Of a stretch of DNA of 48,669 bases, positions 42,342 to 48,669 are shown piece after piece (positions within the stretch are counted from its first letter, which is position 1; each line of letters opens with the position of its first letter). The translations under genes were made by a program, and so were the position numbers. This DNA comes from Bacteroidota bacterium (GTDB lineage Bacteria; Bacteroidota; Bacteroidia; Bacteroidales; VadinHA17): assembly GCA_022561875.1 (NCBI GenBank), contig JADFQJ010000019.1, forward strand, positions 1 through 48,669, in the 5' to 3' direction. The notes under the pieces are model-generated. The model was given only the letters and a program-made list of their open reading frames with translations, searched no databases and had not been told where the DNA came from.

Positions 42342-42461
42342 ATAACAAAATAATGCCATCCCATGAATCCTGGTCCAACCCGGCAAATTTGCCCGGGTAA
42401 AAAAATATTACTAAATTTATGGATCAACTATACATGACCTGAAGCTATATATTTATTTAGA

Positions 42462-42551
42462 ATGAGACGAAATAGAAATAAGAAAATCATTCCTCATTTA
42501 ACAAATGAAATAAAAAGAAAAGTCAGAGAGTCAGTAAATGCTAAACTATGA
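42462..42551 (+). CDS. Possible small basic peptide coupled to the helicase gene
   Basis: A 29-codon frame, MRRNRNKKIIPHLTNEIKRK then VRESVNAKL, ends with a TGA overlapping the ATG of the helicase gene by 4 bp (ATGA). The same type of overlap joins the helicase and dprA genes, which suggests translational coupling. The peptide is strongly basic. It could be a real microprotein, a leader, or a chance frame; no family was recognised. Confidence 0.35.
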   Translation: MRRNRNKKIIPHLTNEIKRKVRESVNAKL

Positions 42552-44563
42552 ACAGGCAGGAGGCAGAAAACATATTAAAACGCACATTTGACATAGACCG
42601 TTTTTATAATAAGCAATGGGGAACCATTGAAAAAATCCTGAAAGGCGAACGGGTATTGCTTATCGAAAAGACAGGATTTGGTAAATCTTTGTGCTTTCAG
42701 TTTCCTGCCATAATGTTTAAAGGAACCACGATTATCTTCTCTCCCTTAATTGCCTTGATGCGCGATCAGGTTAAAAATCTGAATAGTCTTGGTATTGCAG
42801 CCAAATGTATAAATAGTGAACAAACCCCGGAAGAAAACTCTCAAATTATGAGTGAAGCAAAAGAGGGAAAACTCAAAATCCTCTACATTGCACCTGAGCG
42901 GCAGGAGAATTCAGAATGGATAGAAGCCACCAGGCAAATGAGCCTTTCAATGGTGGTAGTTGATGAAGCTCATTGTATTTCGGTTTGGGGACATGACTTC
43001 AGGCCGTCATTCCGAAGAATACTTAATCTCGTGAATTTATTGCCAAAAGGTATGCCCGTATTGGCAACCACAGCCACTGCCACAAAAAAAGTTGAAGCAG
43101 ATATTGCACAACAGATGGGTGGTAATCTAACCATTATTAGAGGCAATCTGATGCGTGAAAATTTCAGGTTATTTGTTATCAAAGTAAATTCTGAGGATGA
43201 AAAACTGATCTGGCTTGGAAAAAACCTTTCAAAATTGCCTGGTTCGGGTATACTTTATACCGGAACACGCGTCGATACCGAAATTTATTCCAAATGGTTT
43301 GAATATCTGAAGATATCCTCTATTGGTTACAATGCAGGTCTTGATCCTGATTCCAGAATTGCCATTGAAAACGGTTTGATGAAGAACCAATGGAAATGCG
43401 TGATTTCAACTAATGCACTGGGTATGGGAATTGACAAACCCGATATTCGTTTTATCATTCACACCCAAATTCCGCAATCGCCTGTTCACTACTATCAGGA
43501 AATAGGCCGTGCCGGAAGGGACGGGGAACCGGCAGATATTATTCTCTTTTACAATCCGGAGGACCGAGATTTGCCGGAAGCATTCATTGAGGGTGGCAGA
43601 CCTGCCATTCCAAAGTATGAAAAAGTTATCGAAGCCGTTAAAAGCGAATTGCTTGGCGAAAGAGAGCTTATGCGAAGGACAAATTTAAAGCAAACCCAAA
43701 TAAGGGTCATCAAAGCTGACCTGGTCGAGCAAAAGATCATCCGGGAGGTTACCATCGATAGAAGCAAGAAGTTTGAATATATCACAGGTGCACCCAAATT
43801 AAATCCAAAGGCATTTGAAGAATTGAGGGCTTTAAAAACGGCAGATCTTGAGAAAATGATAGGATACGTTGAAACTACAGGTTCGAGAATGAAATATTTA
43901 TGCAACTTTTTGGGGGATTCCGATAACAGGTTTTTCAAAAATTGCGACAATACAGGGTTACAAAAGCTTAAAGTGGCAATCACACCTGATTGGACAGAAA
44001 AACTGCAGGCTTACAGGGAGAATTATTTCCCCGAACTGAAAGTTGAGACAAAAGGATCAAATCTGGTGAATGGTGTTGCTGCATCCTATTATGGTGTATC
44101 AAATGTGGGGGCAGCCATCCACAGGAGTAAATATGAAAACGGTGGCGACTTCCCCGATTTTCTGCTTCGGTTTACACTTAAAGCATTCAGAAAAAAATTT
44201 GGTCAGGAAAAGTTTGACATGATTCTTTATATACCACCCACCAAGTCGGGAGAACTTGTAAAGAATTTCGCAATAAAAATTTCACAGGTACTTAAAATCC
44301 CGATTTCTCACAATCTCAGGAAGCAACGTCAAACCAGCGAGCAGAAAGTATTTGAAAACAGTTATCTTAAAGCAGATAATGTCAGGGATGCTTTTACATA
44401 TAACAATCCGACAGAAATTGAAGATAAAAGCATCCTGTTGATTGATGATATTTTTGATAGTGGAGCAACAGTGAAAGAAATTGGGAGATATTTGATAAAT
44501 TCAGGTGCAAAAAAAATCGCACCGCTGGTTATCGCCAAAACTGTAGGAGGAGATTTAACATGA
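42548..44563 (+). CDS. RecQ-type helicase fused to a ComF-like phosphoribosyltransferase
   Basis: A 671-residue two-part protein. Residues 1-340 form a RecQ superfamily 2 helicase: motif I KTGFGKSLCF (41-50), motif II VVVDEAHCISVWGHDF (136-151), motif III ATTATAT (173-179), motif V STNALGMGIDKPDI (287-300) and motif VI QEIGRAGRDGE (317-327). The usual RecQ four-cysteine zinc site is reduced to C452 and C466. Residues about 480-671 form a ComF-type phosphoribosyltransferase: VGAAIHRSKYENGGDF (520-535), YIPPTKSGELVKNFA (561-575) and the PRPP loop LLIDDIFDSGATVKEI (630-645). There is no RQC or HRDC domain. It overlaps the dprA gene by 4 bp. The PRTase/DprA pairing recalls the ShosTA defence system; here the PRTase would be the effector and the helicase a possible sensor of phage DNA. 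The role is inferred. Confidence 0.87.
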   Translation: MNRQEAENILKRTFDIDRFYNKQWGTIEKILKGERVLLIEKTGFGKSLCFQFPAIMFKGTTIIFSPLIALMRDQVKNLNSLGIAAKCINSEQTPEENSQIMSEAKEGKLKILYIAPERQENSEWIEATRQMSLSMVVVDEAHCISVWGHDFRPSFRRILNLVNLLPKGMPVLATTATATKKVEADIAQQMGGNLTIIRGNLMRENFRLFVIKVNSEDEKLIWLGKNLSKLPGSGILYTGTRVDTEIYSKWFEYLKISSIGYNAGLDPDSRIAIENGLMKNQWKCVISTNALGMGIDKPDIRFIIHTQIPQSPVHYYQEIGRAGRDGEPADIILFYNPEDRDLPEAFIEGGRPAIPKYEKVIEAVKSELLGERELMRRTNLKQTQIRVIKADLVEQKIIREVTIDRSKKFEYITGAPKLNPKAFEELRALKTADLEKMIGYVETTGSRMKYLCNFLGDSDNRFFKNCDNTGLQKLKVAITPDWTEKLQAYRENYFPELKVETKGSNLVNGVAASYYGVSNVGAAIHRSKYENGGDFPDFLLRFTLKAFRKKFGQEKFDMILYIPPTKSGELVKNFAIKISQVLKIPISHNLRKQRQTSEQKVFENSYLKADNVRDAFTYNNPTEIEDKSILLIDDIFDSGATVKEIGRYLINSGAKKIAPLVIAKTVGGDLT

Positions 44564-45702
44564 ACAAAGATGCAGCATATTGGATTGCATTGGCACATTT
44601 GCCGAGATGGGGTCGTTTAAAAATAAACAACCTCATTATTAAATTTTATCATAAAAATAAGCTTACGCCGGAGGACTTTTTTCAGTTATCTGTAAACGAC
44701 TGGAAAAATAATTATGACTTGGAATATAAAGAAATCGAGGATCTGGAAAAGGCAAAGTCTGAATTGGCAAATTCTGCATTTTTAGCAGAATCACTGCTCA
44801 ATGAGGGTTATGAAATCATTCCCATCACCTCTTCTGAATATTCAAAAACATTAAAAGATAACCTTAAGGTTGCACATGCCCCGGCTTTGCTTTATGTAAA
44901 AGGGAACAGGCAAATCATGCAGGAGAAATCCATAGCCATTGTCGGTTCCCGGAATACATCAGAAATATCGCTTCGATTCACCGACAATATTGCCAAACTG
45001 GCCAGTAAGGAATACAAGGTGATTGTTAGCGGATTTGCAAAAGGTGTCGATAAACAGGCCCTGGATTCTGCCATAAAATATAAAGGTCAAAGTATTATTG
45101 TCTTGCCACAAGGCATTATGACTTTTGGCTCGGGGTATAAAAAGTACTATAAGCAAATTATTGATGGAGATGTGTTGGTGTTGAGCACATTCCATCCCAA
45201 AGCCCCATGGAAAGTCGAGTTAGCCATGGCACGAAACCCCATTATTTACGGGTTAGCAGCCGAAATTTATGTTGCAGAGTCCTCTGATAAAGGGGGTACA
45301 TGGTCAGGAGTTATAGATGGGTTAAGAAAGAACAGGAAAATATTTGTAAGAAAACCGGAAGAATCTGAAAAGAATGCTAATCATTTACTCATTCAGAAAG
45401 GGGCAATTCCAATAGATTTCAATGGCAAAACAATTAAAGATTACGTTCCAGTTGAAAATAAAGACCTGTTTTCATCTATGAATGAACCGATGGCTGACTA
45501 TGAAAAAAAGATCATAGATTTTCTGAGAAATGGCGAGTATGCGGTAAAAGATATAATAAAAAAGTTCAATTTGAATATTTCTGAAAAAAAACTAAGGGAT
45601 TTTTTAAAATCGCATAAAGAAGTAGAAATTTTGAATAAAAAACCATTACGGTTCACCCTTAAAAGAAATATTGAACAACAGAAAAGACTATTTGATCAGT
45701 AA
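44560..45702 (+). CDS. DprA/Smf-family protein partnered with the RecQ-PRTase
   Basis: A 380-residue protein with an amino-terminal helical part (about 1-75), the DprA Rossmann domain (about 120-285) and a carboxy-terminal winged helix (about 305-370). DprA motifs are SIAIVGSRNTSE (124-135), VIVSGFAKGVDKQALDSA (154-171), IIVLPQGI and ELAMARNPIIYGLAAEIYVA (220-239; equivalent of the FPxRNRI loop). Housekeeping DprA loads RecA on transforming ssDNA, but this gene overlaps the RecQ-PRTase gene and starts a defence island. In ShosTA the DprA homologue is the antitoxin of the PRTase. That assignment is by analogy; a simple competence role is less likely. Confidence 0.85.
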   Translation: MNKDAAYWIALAHLPRWGRLKINNLIIKFYHKNKLTPEDFFQLSVNDWKNNYDLEYKEIEDLEKAKSELANSAFLAESLLNEGYEIIPITSSEYSKTLKDNLKVAHAPALLYVKGNRQIMQEKSIAIVGSRNTSEISLRFTDNIAKLASKEYKVIVSGFAKGVDKQALDSAIKYKGQSIIVLPQGIMTFGSGYKKYYKQIIDGDVLVLSTFHPKAPWKVELAMARNPIIYGLAAEIYVAESSDKGGTWSGVIDGLRKNRKIFVRKPEESEKNANHLLIQKGAIPIDFNGKTIKDYVPVENKDLFSSMNEPMADYEKKIIDFLRNGEYAVKDIIKKFNLNISEKKLRDFLKSHKEVEILNKKPLRFTLKRNIEQQKRLFDQ

Positions 45703-46073
45703 TGAGATATAATAACCAGGATTACAGTGGGAAAGCGTGAAAAATACTTTAGCGAAATTATGAGTGATTTTTGTGGAATAAACTACATTAAGCATTGATA
45801 ATACTTAATACAGAAATATTCACCCTGATTTTTATGGTCTTGTTTATCAATAGTTTGTTTAAAAGAATTAGCTGTATTATTCAGTAAACAATCAGAATTT
45901 TATATACTTTATACAAAAAATACACAACGGTGAGAATACAAATGTTTCAGAAAATAGTTTTAAAAACTTTAAAAACCCTATAGACGACCTTGATATTTGA
46001 GAAAGATAATAATATGTTCATAGCCCTTAATTTTGGGTGTGGAAGAACACTTTTTAAGATAGATAAATAAGAA
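45703..46073. other. AT-rich spacer between the dprA and methyltransferase genes
   Basis: No supportable gene. A short frame at 45727-45798 (GTG start) reads VGKREKYFSEIMSDFCGINY then IKH, which looks protein-like and may be a relic. GATATTTG at 45992-45999 is a seven-of-eight match to the -7 box and could drive the restriction-modification genes. Confidence 0.35.
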
Positions 46074-46093
46074 ATATAAGCAATTGCTTATAT
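46074..46093. promoter_or_regulatory. Perfect 20-bp palindrome before the methyltransferase gene
   Basis: ATATAAGCAATTGCTTATAT is fully self-complementary. It lies about 80 bp upstream of the methyltransferase start and abuts the GTTGGGGC cassette-like end at 46091-46111. It may be an operator, the tip of a recombination hairpin or a terminator arm; no T-run follows. Confidence 0.45.
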
Positions 46094-46111
46094 AACATCG
46101 TTGGGGCTAAG
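46091..46111. repeat. Left inverted end of the restriction-modification module
   Basis: TATAACATCGTTGGGGCT and three further bases match, in inverted orientation, the sequence at 48419-48440 (whose reverse complement reads TATACATTGTTGGGGGCT). The methyltransferase, winged-helix remnant and endonuclease lie exactly between. This resembles the ends of a gene cassette or small mobile unit. Confidence 0.5.
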
Positions 46112-46175
46112 AGAACAGCGAAATCAAGCAGAAATCGCAATATTATGACTAGCTTCACTCAAAAAATAAAGACAA

Positions 46176-47459
46176 TTGAAGACAAAACATAAAATAATAA
46201 ATGGAGATAGCCGACAGATGAATCTTATCCCTGACAAGTCGGTTCATCTAGTTGTGACATCCCCGCCTTATTGGCAGTTAAAAGACTATGGGACAGAAAA
46301 CCAAATAGGCTACCACGAAGACTATGAAACATACATCAATAATCTCAACCTTGTTTGGAAAGAATGTTATCGAGTACTTGACAATAGTTGTCGCTTGTGT
46401 GTGAATATTGGGGATCAGTTCGCACGCGCAGTATATTATGGGCGATATAAAGTAATTCCTATACGAACAGAAATAATAAAATTCTGTGAAAGTATCGGAT
46501 TTGACTATATGGGTGCAATCATTTGGCAAAAACAGACAACCACAAATACAACAGGAGGTGCATCATTAATGGGAAGCTTTCCTACTCCTCGTAATGGCAT
46601 TTTGTCGATTGACTATGAATTTATTCTAACCTTTAAAAAATTGGGTACACCATCAAAAGTAAGTAAAGACATAAGAGACCAATCAAAATTGACTACCGAA
46701 GAATGGAAAAAATATTTCTCGGGTCATTGGAATTTTGGTGGGGCAAGACAGGATGGACATATAGCAATGTTTCCCGAAGAGTTACCCCACCGTTTAATTA
46801 AAATGTTTGCTTTCAAAGGAGAAACAGTATTAGACCCCTTTATGGGAAGCGGCACTACTTCTTTAGCAGCACGAAATCTAGAGAGAAATTCTATTGGCTA
46901 TGAAATTAATGCAGAATTCATTGAGATTGTAAAACAGAAACTGAACATCAATCAAGCGGATATTTCCGGAACAACTTATGAATTTTTCATAGATGAAATC
47001 AATTTAGACATTGATAAAGAATTAGAAAAACTTCCATATCGCTTTGTAGATTTTCACAATCTGGATAAAAAAGTTGACCCTAAAAAATTACAATTTGGCT
47101 CAAGAATAGATAATAATAGTTCTTATCGTGAAGAGTACTATTCAGTAAAAGAAGTTTTAAGCCCAGAGCTTTTAAAACTTAATAATGACCTTATAGTAAG
47201 ATTGATTGGTATTAAGGAGAAGAAAAGTTTGATTAGTGCTGCAAAACAATTCCTTTATGCCAAAACCAAAGGACAAAAAGTATTTTTAAAGTTTGATAAT
47301 CAGAAATATGATGATAACAATAATTTAATGTGTTATTTATATTTAAAAAATAAAACCTTCTTAAATGCACATTTGCTTAAAGAAGGATTGGTTATACCTG
47401 ATACCTCATTAGATTTTAAATACAAAGAAAAGTTTTTAACCTTGAATAATTATGAATGA
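46176..47459 (+). CDS. MjaI-type N4-cytosine DNA methyltransferase with SNase-like tail
   Basis: A 427-residue beta-class modification enzyme. Catalytic motif IV is TSPPYW (28-33), the SPPY form typical of N4-cytosine methylation, and it precedes the SAM motif LDPFMGSGTTSLAA (219-232). The neighbouring MjaI-like endonuclease implies CTAG as the target. Residues about 336-423 resemble a staphylococcal-nuclease OB fold (LIVRLIGI, GQKVFLKFD, LMCYLYLKNKTFLNAHLLKE then GLVIP). The D/E residues after RLIGI and the GRxLAYV arginine are missing, so this tail is probably not a nuclease and may bind DNA. The start must be the TTG at 46176: an in-frame stop lies at 46167 and the next ATG (46218) would delete the conserved NGDS segment. 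Confidence 0.85.
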   Translation: MKTKHKIINGDSRQMNLIPDKSVHLVVTSPPYWQLKDYGTENQIGYHEDYETYINNLNLVWKECYRVLDNSCRLCVNIGDQFARAVYYGRYKVIPIRTEIIKFCESIGFDYMGAIIWQKQTTTNTTGGASLMGSFPTPRNGILSIDYEFILTFKKLGTPSKVSKDIRDQSKLTTEEWKKYFSGHWNFGGARQDGHIAMFPEELPHRLIKMFAFKGETVLDPFMGSGTTSLAARNLERNSIGYEINAEFIEIVKQKLNINQADISGTTYEFFIDEINLDIDKELEKLPYRFVDFHNLDKKVDPKKLQFGSRIDNNSSYREEYYSVKEVLSPELLKLNNDLIVRLIGIKEKKSLISAAKQFLYAKTKGQKVFLKFDNQKYDDNNNLMCYLYLKNKTFLNAHLLKEGLVIPDTSLDFKYKEKFLTLNNYE

Positions 47460-47785
47460 CGAAGAAATAAAAGGAGCTATTATTTAGATTTTGGAACATA
47501 CTGAAACTGATATCATTGCCGATCAGATTTACGAAGAGATTGGATAGAGTCGTAGATCCAGGAAGAACCCAAGAACAGATTAGAAGATTAATCCGAGAAT
47601 TAGTTAATGATGATAGTTATTTAGTTGGGAGTTCGAGTACTGGGTTCTTTAAAATTAAAACTAAACATGATGCAGAAAGAGCCATAAGATACTTAAAAAA
47701 TCGAATTCCCGATTTGCAAGATCGAGCAAGTAGTATTGCTGAAAGATGGAATATTGAAAACCCAGAAAATCAAGTTGAACCATAA
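47452..47785 (+). pseudogene. Broken winged-helix gene inside the restriction-modification operon
   Basis: An ATG at 47452 overlapping the methyltransferase end begins MNDEEIKGAII, then TAG (47485-47487), then continues in frame as ILEHTETDIIADQIYEEIG to a second TAG (47545-47547). A different frame, open from a TTG at 47516, carries on with RVVDPGRTQEQIRRLIRELV, then LVGSSSTGFFKI and RAIRYLKNRIPDLQDRASSI to a TAA at 47783. Joined, the pieces form one winged-helix protein of about 110 residues of the SSS-x-GYF type. One nonsense codon plus one frame change therefore separate it from an intact gene. The 47516-47785 frame alone (89 residues) might still be made. The TAA overlaps the next ATG. 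Confidence 0.6.
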
Positions 47786-48417
47786 TGGCTAAAGAGTGGA
47801 TTTTAAATAGTGCAATGAATAGATTTCAACTGAACTTTAAAAGGAATGTTGGGCCGACATCAGAAAGCATAAGAAAGTGTGAACCTAAAACTTTGGATGA
47901 GTGGCAAGAATACTACTTCTATAATGTTCGGTCAAAAGAACATATCATTGACCTTGGAAAAAAACTCTACATTAAAATTACAGAAGTCATATCAGCAGAA
48001 GTTGAAGAAATTACCGAAGAAGACTGCATAGAATATTTGCTTAAACTCGTCATCGACAAAACCTTTGATGGTTATATGACCGAGATAAAAACCATTTACG
48101 GACAGTTGGAAAGAGAACTTGGGTACAAAATTGAACCTGCTCCTGATAAATGGGACAGATTGTTCAATGTGGACTTTTTCATCAAGATTAAAGACAAATA
48201 TATCGGACTTCAAATTAAACCGGTAAATCAAGGAATCCAACTATCTCAAATTTTCAAGGAAAAAGGACTTCAAGAAAAGACTCACGAAAAATTCGAGAAA
48301 GAATTTGGAGGTAAAGTGTTCTACATTTTCTCATCAAAAGCAAACGGGAAAAAAGTCATAAGGAATGTAGACGTAATTGATGAAATTCGTACCGAAATAA
48401 ACCGACTTGAAGGGTAA
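47785..48417 (+). CDS. MjaI-family type II restriction endonuclease
   Basis: A 210-residue enzyme recognised as MjaI family by its opening KEWILNSAMNRFQLNFKRNV (3-22) and the segments KTLDEWQEYYFYNVRSKEHI, ITEEDCIEYLLKLVID and DGYMTEIKTIYGQL. The putative PD-(D/E)xK-like core is NVDFFIKIKDKYIGLQIKP with D130 and Q143-x-K145. The founder, MjaI of Methanocaldococcus jannaschii, cuts CTAG; that specificity is expected here. The ATG overlaps the previous stop (TAATG), so it is translationally coupled to the broken winged-helix frame. No internal defect is seen. Confidence 0.87.
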   Translation: MAKEWILNSAMNRFQLNFKRNVGPTSESIRKCEPKTLDEWQEYYFYNVRSKEHIIDLGKKLYIKITEVISAEVEEITEEDCIEYLLKLVIDKTFDGYMTEIKTIYGQLERELGYKIEPAPDKWDRLFNVDFFIKIKDKYIGLQIKPVNQGIQLSQIFKEKGLQEKTHEKFEKEFGGKVFYIFSSKANGKKVIRNVDVIDEIRTEINRLEG

Positions 48418-48418
48418 A

Positions 48419-48440
48419 GCCCAGCCCCCAACAATGTATA
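48419..48440. repeat. Right inverted end of the restriction-modification module
   Basis: AGCCCCCAACAATGTATA directly after the endonuclease stop is the inverted counterpart of 46091-46111. Together they bracket the methyltransferase-endonuclease unit. Confidence 0.5.
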
Positions 48441-48547
48441 AAAATAATAGCCGAGGTAGTAGTAAATTCAAGGGCTGTAACCCTCTTCAAAGTTCGTGTA
48501 ACTTGACATGAAAGTGCTACGAAGTCGGCTACTATTCTTATACTAAC
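48433..48547. repeat. Large imperfect hairpin at the end of the module
   Basis: AATGTATAAAAATAATAGCC (48433-48452, then GA) pairs with TCGGCTACTATTCTTATACT (48525-48544, then AAC) with few mismatches. Inside are smaller hairpins AGGG-ctgtaa-CCCT and AAGTT-cgtgt-AACTT. The overall shape, about 115 bp with CCCCAAC at its left, recalls integron attC sites, but no GTTRRRY end is present. No gene was seen in 48418-48669. Confidence 0.5.
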
Positions 48548-48669
48548 CGTCAGACTGTCTAAAAACCTCTTGATTTTGTTGATAACTTTGTAGTAAATCT
48601 TCATATTAAGATACTGGTTATTAGTATCTTTAAGTATGAAATTCATAAAAGGACACAATCGAACACAAA

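Noticed and set aside
42548-44563. Calling the helicase gene recQ
   Set aside because: It lacks RQC and HRDC domains and a full zinc site, and carries a phosphoribosyltransferase, so it is not the housekeeping RecQ.
44560-45702. Annotating the DprA protein as the housekeeping competence factor
   Set aside because: The overlapping RecQ-PRTase gene and defence context favour a specialised role; however, the housekeeping copy cannot be excluded from this window alone.
46091-48547. Calling the module a true integron cassette with attC
   Set aside because: Inverted ends and a hairpin are present, but no GTTRRRY/RYYYAAC pair of one complete attC site and no integrase were seen in the window.
1-48669. 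tRNA, rRNA or riboswitch genes
   Set aside because: No cloverleaf with a TTCGA-type arm, no rRNA segment and no recognisable riboswitch core was found by reading the spacers.

Overview
The window looks like a chromosomal segment of a member of the Bacteroidota, probably near Bacteroidales. The evidence is the argR–GNAT–argG gene order, secreted DUF1080, GIN-domain and Asp-box proteins, a gpsA–pgi pair, the mreBCD–mrdA–rodA cluster, starts with little Shine-Dalgarno signal, and several promoter -7 boxes of the Bacteroidota type TAnnTTTG. No rRNA, tRNA or CRISPR array was seen.

Layout. 1-5.4 kb is an accessory zone. It holds a hipBA toxin-antitoxin pair framed by an exact 25-bp direct repeat, a DUF1080 protein, a serine-hydrolase gene remnant, and an AbiE type IV toxin-antitoxin pair with its own Bacteroidota promoter. 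5.7-16 kb is mostly plus-strand housekeeping and envelope genes: a GIN-domain protein, an Asp-box beta-propeller protein, a PIG-L deacetylase, a methyltransferase, gpsA, pgi, then a minus-strand cyclic-2,3-diphosphoglycerate-synthetase-like protein and an AcpH-like protein. 16-23.4 kb is the minus-strand cell-shape cluster mreB-mreC-mreD-mrdA-rodA behind purH. 23.7-27.2 kb has an ABC permease, mgtE and rsmA. 27.4-40.2 kb is an arginine/proline/carbamoyl-phosphate region: carA, proA, proB, argH, argE, proC, argG, a GNAT enzyme, argR, and divergently carB. It lacks argB, argC, argD and argF. 40.4-42.2 kb holds a small acetyltransferase and a GT2 glycosyltransferase.

42.4-48.4 kb is a defence island. 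The first part is a two-gene operon: a RecQ-type helicase fused to a ComF-like phosphoribosyltransferase, overlapping a DprA-family gene. This recalls the ShosTA phosphoribosyltransferase/DprA anti-phage pair, but with a helicase fused to the presumed effector. The second part is an MjaI-like restriction-modification system, expected to recognise CTAG. Its N4-cytosine methyltransferase carries an apparently catalytically dead staphylococcal-nuclease-like tail. Between methyltransferase and endonuclease lies a winged-helix gene broken by a stop and a frame change. The module is bracketed by inverted GTTGGGG-type ends like an integrated cassette.

The spacers are unusual. At least three families recur: (i) mosaic palindromic repeats with a CGGGGCAGGC core; (ii) short 'word' repeats (TTTAGGCAC-like) ending in CACTGAATAGTTA just before start codons of the arginine/proline genes; (iii) purine-rich tracts, always on the coding strand, directly after stop codons. 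Candidate ArgR operators sharing TATACATT lie before argG and between argR and carB.
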